Shown here one piece after another: positions 1 to 5,050 of a stretch of 6,889 nt of DNA. Source of the stretch: an uncultured Eubacterium sp. (lineage in GTDB: Bacteria > Bacillota > Clostridia > Peptostreptococcales > Anaerovoracaceae); assembly GCA_946614405.1 (NCBI GenBank), contig CAMOGZ010000080.1, forward strand, positions 1-6,889. The letters run 5' to 3'. A model generated the notes under the pieces. The model did no database searches. It was not told the origin of the DNA and saw nothing but the letters and a program-made list of their open reading frames with translations. A program made the position numbers and the translations under genes. Position 1 is the stretch's first letter, and every line of letters begins with the position of its first letter.

Positions 1-570
1 CTTCTTCGTCTCCTCCTTGGCCGGCTTCTTTCCCTTGGCGGGGATCACCGTGTCCGCCTTGGTGATCTCCTTCTTTCCCTTGCTGTCAGAGAATAGCTTG
101 CCGCACACGCTGCAGGTGTAGTAGGCGATGTTGCCTTCCTTCGTCTCTGTCGCCGCCTTGGCCGCCGTCTTGGTCAGATCGTGGCCCTTGGCGGGGATGG
201 CCTCCTTTTCGGTATGATTCAGGCCCTCGTGCTTGGTGCAGGTCCTGGTCTTCTCGCCCTTCTCAGTACAGTTGGGCTCCCTGGTCACTTCCCAGTCCCC
301 CCAGACATGTCCGGTGGCGGGGATGGCCTCGGTATAGGTCTCGCCGCAGCTGCGGCACGTAAAGGTCCGCTCTCCGTCCTTGGTCTCCGTGGCGCGGGTG
401 GTGATGGTGACCTTCCAGTCATGCTCTCCATCCCTGCCCGAGGGGCAGGTCCCCGTATCCGCGTGCACAAAGCCCACCTGGCCGGGTCCCCAGGCCAGTA
501 TGACCAGGAGTGCCAGCAGGAGACATGCGGCTCTTCGTATTGAATTCTGTCGAAGTCTTTCCTTACTCAT
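1..570 (-). CDS. Secreted Cys/His/Trp-repeat surface protein (C-terminus cut off by window edge)
   Basis: Reading down from the ATG at 570 gives 190 codons with no stop, so the gene runs off the left edge. Residues 1-37 look like a signal peptide: a basic start (MSKERLRQNSIRR), a hydrophobic stretch at about 15-27, and a possible cleavage after VHA. Three imperfect repeats of about 40 residues follow (about 50-88, 89-130 and 131-180), each ending in IPA(T/K)G(H/K). Repeats 1 and 3 carry CxxC pairs (C72/C75 and C153/C156). Repeat 2 has HVWGDWEVT, then C101 and C111, but no CxxC. Such repeats are common in Firmicutes surface proteins of unknown role. The last visible residues are Lys/Pro/Glu-rich, as in a wall-spanning linker before an anchor. 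The start overlaps the upstream regulator gene by 8 nt (ATGAGTAA), with AGGA 4 nt ahead, suggesting translational coupling. Being a substrate of the operon's sortase is inference; no sorting signal is visible. Confidence 0.8.
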   Translation of the reverse strand, partial: MSKERLRQNSIRRAACLLLALLVILAWGPGQVGFVHADTGTCPSGRDGEHDWKVTITTRATETKDGERTFTCRSCGETYTEAIPATGHVWGDWEVTREPNCTEKGEKTRTCTKHEGLNHTEKEAIPAKGHDLTKTAAKAATETKEGNIAYYTCSVCGKLFSDSKGKKEITKADTVIPAKGKKPAKEETKK

Positions 571-1273
571 TTCTTCCTGCCATAGCCTCCTTCAGCGGCT
601 TGTAATATTTACGTCCCACCGGGAGGGTCTCCCCGGAACGCAGCGTTACCTGTTCATAAACAAAAGACTGTATGTATCTTGTCGCCACCAAAATGGAGCG
701 GGAGATCCGGACGAACCCCCGGTTAAACATCAGATTCTCCAGTTTTCCCATGGTGGAAACAAACTCGAAGGTCGTGCCGCTGTAGTGCACCGTCACGATC
801 TTCTGGTTGATCTCGAAGTACTGAATGGCTTGTACCGGAACGTTGCGGTGTTCCCCGACTCCGGTGAGAAGCAGGTACTCGCTCTGTTTCTCCTGGACCT
901 CCCGGGCCGCCTTCAGGAAGACTTCCTCGATCCGCTCTTCTGAGAGCTGTTCCTTCAGCAGATAATTGTTCGCCCGAACATCGAAGGCGTAGAAAACCGC
1001 CTCCCGTGATGCGGAAAGGAAGATGAGCTCTCCCTCATAACCGAGCTCTCGGAGCTTCCGCGCAGTCTCGATTCCATTAGTCCCGGGCATGCTGACATCC
1101 AGGAACAGAATATCTCCGTCCCGTACGATATCGTCTGCAAAGAACAGAAGCTGGTCGCCGCTCTTGTAGCGGGCGAAATCCGCCTCAAATCCGTTCTTCT
1201 CACAGACTCCTCTGAGGTAGTCCTCATACCTGGTTATTGTCTTTTCATCATCGTCGCAGATAATTACTAACAT
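563..1273 (-). CDS. LytTR-family response regulator (AgrA/LytR type)
   Basis: This 236-residue protein has the two domains and the usual length of a LytTR response regulator. The receiver domain (about 1-120) shows the acidic pocket D7-D9, the likely phospho-acceptor D59 in FLDVSMPG, S87 at the conserved Thr/Ser position, and K107. The usual Pro after that Lys is replaced by Glu. The C-terminal half (about 130-232) is a LytTR DNA-binding domain, with YFEINQKIVTVH, FVRISRSILVATRYI and LPVGRKYYKPLKEA. It is a cytoplasmic transcription factor expected to be activated by phosphorylation. The start lies 8 nt after the sortase stop, with AGAGG overlapping that stop codon, and its end overlaps the next gene. 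No histidine kinase gene is present in the window, so its partner is elsewhere or phosphorylation is indirect. Its targets cannot be told from the sequence; the operon itself is a natural candidate. Confidence 0.93.
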   Translation of the reverse strand: MLVIICDDDEKTITRYEDYLRGVCEKNGFEADFARYKSGDQLLFFADDIVRDGDILFLDVSMPGTNGIETARKLRELGYEGELIFLSASREAVFYAFDVRANNYLLKEQLSEERIEEVFLKAAREVQEKQSEYLLLTGVGEHRNVPVQAIQYFEINQKIVTVHYSGTTFEFVSTMGKLENLMFNRGFVRISRSILVATRYIQSFVYEQVTLRSGETLPVGRKYYKPLKEAMAGRNE

Positions 1274-1281
1274 CGTTTCCT

Positions 1282-2013
1282 CTAGTTGCTCTTTCTTACT
1301 AATTTACCATAGACGACGACGCGGTTCTCTCCGGTCGCCTCAGCGCAGGTGCTCATCATCAGGATGTGGTCATCGGCGCTGACCTTGGTGTCGGTTCGGA
1401 TCATGGAATTATCCTTGATCCACTGTATGTACTCTTCCCTCTCTTCGTCCCCCGAAAATTCAAACTTGTAGCGGTCGCTGTCCGCCAGCATCAGCACGGT
1501 GCCGATGATCTCCACATCATACTTCTGATCCGGAGTTTCCAGATACATGGTATGGTGGCTGTCATAGAACTCCTGCTCCCGGAACTTGAACAAAGGCTTG
1601 AACATGGTTCCGTCCCGCATGCTGTGTCCGTAGATCACCGTCACAAAGTCCTGGAACGGCGCCTGATTTCGGCAGTCGATAAACAGCGTCCCTTTCCATC
1701 CATAATCGCCGTTGATGAGGCGATGGAGATAGTAATCATTGTCCGGTCCCTGTACCACAGGGTAGTCAATGACGGTGTCCTCACACCGGAGCCAGGCCTT
1801 CAGATCCGGATACTTCTTCAGCATTTTCTTCCAATTGATGGCATCCTTGTCTCCCCGGGCCTCTTCCGCCACTGCGTGGTAGACCTGGGACTCCTGATAA
1901 TACTGCCATACCGTGGTTCCGATGCGGTATCCGCTCACGCCGATGACGATCAGCAGTATCAAGATGATCAGTTTAAACAGGAAGCTGCTTTTTTTCTTTC
2001 TTTTTCTGGCCAT
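1282..2013 (-). CDS. srtB: Class B sortase (membrane-anchored transpeptidase)
   Basis: The 243-residue protein has a very basic cytoplasmic start (MARKRKKKSS), a membrane segment at about 11-27, and an extracellular sortase domain from about 60. The catalytic triad is visible: H130 in VTVIYGHSMRDGTMF, C223 in LMMSTCAEA, and R231 in ENRVVVYGK. Class B signatures include the Pro-Asp-Leu-x-x-Trp and IDYPVVQGPDNDYYL segments near 69-96 and the FIDCRNQAPFQDF segment at 111-123. Class B sortases cut an NPxTG-like signal and join the protein to peptidoglycan, or in some clostridia use SPxTG/PPxTG-type signals. The gene leads a three-gene minus-strand operon with a LytTR regulator and a secreted repeat protein, which is the obvious candidate substrate. 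The start is supported by GGAGG at 2023-2027, 9 nt ahead. The class assignment is firm; the recognised motif is unknown. Confidence 0.93.
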   Translation of the reverse strand: MARKRKKKSSFLFKLIILILLIVIGVSGYRIGTTVWQYYQESQVYHAVAEEARGDKDAINWKKMLKKYPDLKAWLRCEDTVIDYPVVQGPDNDYYLHRLINGDYGWKGTLFIDCRNQAPFQDFVTVIYGHSMRDGTMFKPLFKFREQEFYDSHHTMYLETPDQKYDVEIIGTVLMLADSDRYKFEFSGDEEREEYIQWIKDNSMIRTDTKVSADDHILMMSTCAEATGENRVVVYGKLVRKSN

Positions 2014-2033
2014 AACTCTAATCCTCCATTGTT

Positions 2034-2062
2034 ATGATACCACAAAAGATTCCGTCGTGCAA
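2034..2062 (-). promoter_or_regulatory. Sigma-A-type promoter of the sortase operon
   Basis: On the minus strand, TTGCAC (2057-2062) and TATCAT (2034-2039) are separated by exactly 17 nt. A TG one base before the -10 hexamer makes it an extended -10. The start of transcription would fall near 2027, right at the GGAGG ribosome site and only about 14 nt before the sortase ATG, so the leader would be very short. Prediction by consensus only. Confidence 0.6.
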
Positions 2063-2097
2063 TTCTGTAAATAGAACGCCCACAACCCCTGCGGCTG

Positions 2098-2106
2098 TGA
2101 TACAAT
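2098..2106 (+). promoter_or_regulatory. Extended -10 promoter element of the phosphohexomutase gene
   Basis: TGATACAAT on the plus strand matches an extended -10 (TGnTATAAT) with one mismatch. It lies about 30 nt before the ATG at 2136, which leaves room for a short leader with the AGGAGG site. I find no good -35 hexamer at 16-18 nt upstream, which extended -10 promoters can do without. The sortase promoter lies back-to-back about 35 nt away. Confidence 0.45.
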
Positions 2107-2123
2107 AGTAGAAGTTGAGAGTG

Positions 2124-2129
2124 AGGAGG
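2124..2129 (+). promoter_or_regulatory. Ribosome binding site fixing the phosphohexomutase start
   Basis: AGGAGG is 6 nt before the ATG at 2136. An in-frame TTG at 2115 would add seven residues, but it lies upstream of and reads through this site, so the ATG is the better start. Confidence 0.8.
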
Positions 2130-2135
2130 AAGATT

Positions 2136-3671
2136 ATGACTTACGATTATAAAAAACTGCAGAATGGAAGCGACATCCGCGGCGTGGCTCTGGAGGGAGT
2201 CAGCGGAGAGCCTGTGAATCTGACACCGGAAGCGGTGGAACGCCTGGCTAAGGGCTTCCTGGTCTGGCTGAAGAATGACACCGGAAAGGCTCCGTCTGAT
2301 CTGACCATCACCGTGGGAAGAGACAGCAGACTGTCCGGAGAAGCCATCACGGAAGGCTTTGTGGCTGCCCTGAAGGGCTATGGCTGCCGCATCATCGACT
2401 GCGGCATGGCCTCCACCCCTGCCATGTTCATGTCTACCGTATTCCCGGAGTTTGACGCCGACGGCGCCGTGATGATCACCGCCAGCCACCTGCCCTGGAA
2501 CCGCAACGGAATGAAGTTCTTCAGCAAGCGGGGCGGCCTGGACAAGGGAGACATCACCGACATCATCGTCTTCGCGGAATCCAGCCAGATCCTGGGACAG
2601 CTGATGCCCTGCGGGCAGGCTCCTGAGACGGAGGCACCGGCCCTCATGGATGTTTACTCTGCGCATTTGAGAAAACTTATAGTAGAAGGGACCGGAAGCG
2701 AGCAGCCTCTTGCGGGGCTGAAGATCTGCGTGGACGCCGGAAACGGCGCAGGAGGATTCTACGCTTCCAAGGTCCTGGCGCCACTGGGTGCGGACGTATC
2801 CTCCAGCCAGTTCCTGGAACCCGACGGCCACTTCCCCAACCATGCACCGAACCCGGAAAACAAAGAAGCCATGGCATCCATCTGTGAAGCCGTGATGGCC
2901 AATGGATGTGACCTGGGTCTGATCTTCGATACGGACGTGGACCGGTCTTCAGCAGTGGATGAGAATGGCTGTGAGATCAGCCGGAACGGCATCGTGGCTA
3001 TGGCGGCGGCTCTGATCGCGGACTTATACCCCGGGACCACCGTGGTCACCGACAGCGTCACCAGCGACGAGCTCCATGATTATCTGGAAGGAAAACTTGG
3101 ACTGAAGCATCTCCGCTTCAAGAGAGGATACCGTAACGTGATCAACAAGTCCGTGGAGCTGAATGCGGAAGGAATCGACAGCCAGCTTGCCATCGAGACC
3201 TCCGGCCATGCGGCATACGGAGATAATTACTTCCTGGATGACGGGGCCTTCCTGGCTACCCGGATCGTGATCCGCACCGCTCTTCTGGCGAAGGAAGGGA
3301 AGAAGATCTCTTCCGTCATCGCGGACCTGGCCCAGCCGGCAGAGTCTGTGGAAGTGCGTCTGCCCATCACCGCAGAGGACTTCGGAGCCTGTGCTGATGC
3401 GGCACTTGCGGCAGTGGAAAAGCTGGCGGAGACTGGATCACCGGAAGCGGAAGGCGTTGAATTCACCATCGTATCGCCTAATTACGAGGGCATCCGCATC
3501 GCCTATTCCGGCGCTCACGAAGGATGGTTCCTGGCACGGAAATCTCTCCATGATCCCATCATCCCCATCAATATCGAGTCCAGAAAGACCGGCGGCTGCG
3601 ATGTGATCCGCCGCGTGCTGGCAGACTGTCTGGGCGGCATCGAGGGACTGGACATCTCCAAATTAAAATAA
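2136..3671 (+). CDS. Phosphomannomutase/phosphoglucomutase (alpha-D-phosphohexomutase family)
   Basis: This 511-residue cytosolic enzyme should interconvert hexose 6-phosphates and 1-phosphates, feeding nucleotide-sugar and cell-envelope synthesis. The four family landmarks appear in order. The phosphoserine loop ITASHLPWNRNG has S117 as the phosphorylated residue. The metal loop DTDVDRS has D265, D267 and D269. The sugar-binding loop is ETSGH (354-358). The phosphate-binding segment near ARKSLHDPIIPIN (467-479) lies in the C-terminal domain. The N-terminal GSDIRGVALEGV, the HLP in place of HNP, and DTDVDR in place of DGDADR recur, as I recall, in a conserved bacterial/plant subfamily, so I read them as subfamily traits rather than damage. 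Whether mannose or glucose phosphate is preferred cannot be told. The gene stands alone, divergent from the sortase operon and convergent with the ornithine genes, with its own promoter-like element and terminator. Confidence 0.92.
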   Translation: MTYDYKKLQNGSDIRGVALEGVSGEPVNLTPEAVERLAKGFLVWLKNDTGKAPSDLTITVGRDSRLSGEAITEGFVAALKGYGCRIIDCGMASTPAMFMSTVFPEFDADGAVMITASHLPWNRNGMKFFSKRGGLDKGDITDIIVFAESSQILGQLMPCGQAPETEAPALMDVYSAHLRKLIVEGTGSEQPLAGLKICVDAGNGAGGFYASKVLAPLGADVSSSQFLEPDGHFPNHAPNPENKEAMASICEAVMANGCDLGLIFDTDVDRSSAVDENGCEISRNGIVAMAAALIADLYPGTTVVTDSVTSDELHDYLEGKLGLKHLRFKRGYRNVINKSVELNAEGIDSQLAIETSGHAAYGDNYFLDDGAFLATRIVIRTALLAKEGKKISSVIADLAQPAESVEVRLPITAEDFGACADAALAAVEKLAETGSPEAEGVEFTIVSPNYEGIRIAYSGAHEGWFLARKSLHDPIIPINIESRKTGGCDVIRRVLADCLGGIEGLDISKLK

Positions 3672-3682
3672 GCAAGAAAAAT

Positions 3683-3720
3683 CCGGTAGGCATTCGCAGT
3701 ATGCTTACCGGTTTCTTATA
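3683..3720 (+). terminator. Rho-independent terminator after the phosphohexomutase gene
   Basis: An 11-bp stem with one G-T pair (3683-3693 with 3701-3711) closes a 7-nt loop and is followed by TTTCTTATATTT. It starts 11 nt after the stop codon at 3671. Confidence 0.8.
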
Positions 3721-3780
3721 TTTATAATATTTAACCACTTTCAATTACATTATACTCAAGTGCATTTTTTACGGGGGATT

Positions 3781-3813
3781 TTCGCCTAAGTGGTAGTAAA
3801 TTCGTCCTAAGTG
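3781..3813. repeat. Short direct repeat, two copies in 21-bp register
   Basis: TTCGCCTAAGTG (3781-3792) and TTCGTCCTAAGTG (3801-3813) share CCTAAGTG offset by exactly 21 bp, two helical turns. ACCACTT at 3734-3740 is an inverted match to AAGTGGT at 3788-3794. The repeat lies in the AT-rich gap between two convergent genes, so it is unlikely to be an operator for either. Paired terminal repeats of this kind occur at ends of IS21-type insertion sequences, so a relic of such an end is one reading, but no transposase remnant is visible. Confidence 0.4.
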
Positions 3814-3839
3814 ACGGTATACATGGTATATAATGCGGT

Positions 3840-3867
3840 AAAAAGATGAGGGAGCCCGTGGGCTCCC
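3840..3867 (-). terminator. Rho-independent terminator after orr
   Basis: On the minus strand GGGAGCC-CACG-GGCTCCC (3867-3850) forms a 7-bp, all but one G-C, stem with a tetraloop, followed by TCATCTTTTT. It begins 15 nt after the orr stop codon. A T5 run on the other side (3873-3877) means it could also stop plus-strand transcripts arriving from the phosphohexomutase gene. Confidence 0.85.
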
Positions 3868-3882
3868 GCTGATTTTTGCTTA

Positions 3883-4968
3883 TTATTTGATGTATTCCTT
3901 TGCCACATAGGGGCTGGTTGCGGTCTTCAGCATGCCGCCGTAGCCCAGTGTGAAGGATACGATGTCCCCAACCTGGTAGTCTTTGTCGCAGTGAGTCACA
4001 TCCAGGATGGTATGGTCGGAGGATCCGCCCATGATCTCCACCTGAGGATCCACCGGAGTCATGCTGTCCAGATCGGTATCCTGCTTGCCCACTGCGATGA
4101 TGGCACGCTTCATGATGCCGCGGTCCTCGTAGTAAGGCTTCTGGCCGAAGGCGTCTACGCCGACCTCGCCGATGGGCAGAGACGGTTTCTCTTTCAGCTC
4201 CACGATCTGAGCCTGCAGAACCATGGCGTCGCCGGTGGTTCCCGGAAGATCGGTCTCGTAGGCGGTGTCGTTGCCCAGGAGGAATGCCTCGCCCAGGCGC
4301 AGGTTGTTGATACCCTCAGGCAGCTCGCCTTTGTCGATGAGATAGATGGAGCTGGAGTTTCCGCCGGAGACCATCTCCAGCTTGTAGTCGAAACGCTTCT
4401 CGATCTCGCCGGCGATGCGGACCAGCTGAGACAGGTTGTCGTTCTTCGGAATGATGGCGCCGTAGCAGGTCAGGTTCACGGCGATACCATGGAGGTGGAT
4501 ATTCTCCAGGGTCAGGATCTCCTCCACCGCGTCCCAGATCAGCTCTTCTCTCTGGAAGAAGATGCCCTCTCTCAGGTCGCCCAGGTCGATCATCAGAACG
4601 ATGTCGTGGACCTTGCCGGCCTTGGCTGCTTCCTCATTCAGCAGGCGAATGGTGGAAAGCTCGGAGTTGAAGGAGACGTCAGCGTACTTGATGACATCGG
4701 CTACTTCATCGTGCATGGGGATGCGCAGAAGCAGAGTCTTCTTGCCGGCTTCTCTTGCGATATCGCAGTAGCTTGCCAGGTTCTGGACTCTTGAGTCCGC
4801 CATGTAGCTGACTCTCGGGGAGGCTGCTACCAGTTTGGCCATCTCCGGGTCCGCACAAAGCCCTTTGGTAACGATCATCAGGGAACATCCGCCGCGCTCT
4901 GTGATGTCCGCAACGGCGTCCAGGTTCTGCTGCAGCTTGTTCAGATCAATGACTAATTTCGGATACAT
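3883..4968 (-). CDS. orr: Ornithine racemase (PLP-dependent, alanine-racemase fold)
   Basis: This 361-residue cytosolic enzyme should convert L-ornithine to D-ornithine, the substrate of the B12/PLP-dependent D-ornithine 4,5-aminomutase in clostridial ornithine fermentation. The N-terminal domain is the alanine-racemase TIM barrel. K35 in MIVTKGLCA is the expected PLP Schiff-base lysine, and SGGNSSS (201-207) and LRLGEAFLLG (223-232) are likely cofactor and barrel segments. The start MYPKLVIDLNKL closely resembles, from memory, the start of known clostridial ornithine racemases. The frame stays open up to 5169, but the extra residues are low-complexity and overlap the upstream gene, and GGAGAG lies just before the ATG at 4968. 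The neighbouring GlmL-like gene upstream supports ornithine over alanine as substrate. A related amino-acid racemase cannot be fully excluded. The gene is the last of its operon and is followed by a strong terminator. Confidence 0.88.
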   Translation of the reverse strand: MYPKLVIDLNKLQQNLDAVADITERGGCSLMIVTKGLCADPEMAKLVAASPRVSYMADSRVQNLASYCDIAREAGKKTLLLRIPMHDEVADVIKYADVSFNSELSTIRLLNEEAAKAGKVHDIVLMIDLGDLREGIFFQREELIWDAVEEILTLENIHLHGIAVNLTCYGAIIPKNDNLSQLVRIAGEIEKRFDYKLEMVSGGNSSSIYLIDKGELPEGINNLRLGEAFLLGNDTAYETDLPGTTGDAMVLQAQIVELKEKPSLPIGEVGVDAFGQKPYYEDRGIMKRAIIAVGKQDTDLDSMTPVDPQVEIMGGSSDHTILDVTHCDKDYQVGDIVSFTLGYGGMLKTATSPYVAKEYIK

Positions 4969-4973
4969 TTTCT

Positions 4974-4979
4974 CTCTCC
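4974..4979 (-). promoter_or_regulatory. Ribosome binding site fixing the orr start
   Basis: GGAGAG on the minus strand lies 5 nt before the ATG at 4968. It supports this start rather than the upstream in-frame ATG at 5169, and it sits 5 nt after the last base of the second spacer hairpin. Confidence 0.7.
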
Positions 4980-4984
4980 ATTCT

Positions 4985-5029
4985 GCCGCGTCACCACGCG
5001 GCCAGTGTGATGGCCGCATATTCCGCGGC
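4985..5029 (-). other. Paired GC-rich hairpins in the spacer before orr
   Basis: The 82-nt gap between the GlmL-like gene and orr can fold, on the minus-strand transcript, into GCCGC-7 nt-GCGGC (5029-5013) and then GCCGCG-6 nt-CGCGGC (5002-4985). GGCCGC copies at 5050-5045 and 5003-4998 could each pair instead with GCGGCC at 5017-5012, so alternative folds exist. No T-run follows, so this is not a standard terminator. It could stabilise or process the message, or tune orr translation; the role is inferred. Confidence 0.45.
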
Positions 5030-5050
5030 TTCTGTCGGTTTGCCGCGGCC

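Noticed and set aside
1366..2037. Plus-strand open frame opposite the sortase
   Set aside because: It is antisense to a complete sortase with all catalytic residues, and there is no ribosome site or recognisable product.
2014..2135. A LytTR binding-site pair in the divergent intergenic region
   Set aside because: GAAGTTGAG at 2111-2119 resembles one half-site, but no second repeat lies 12-13 bp away in either direction, and it falls beside the phosphohexomutase ribosome site.
2252..2509. Changed residues in the phosphohexomutase catalytic loops (HLP, DTDVDR) as signs of an inactive enzyme
   Set aside because: The phosphoserine, the three metal-binding Asp residues, the Arg and the ETSGH loop are all present. 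The differences go with the GSDIRGVALEG-type subfamily.
3823..3834. TATAAT on the plus strand as a promoter
   Set aside because: There is no -35 hexamer at a proper distance, and it would drive only antisense RNA into a terminator and orr. It looks like chance in AT-rich DNA.
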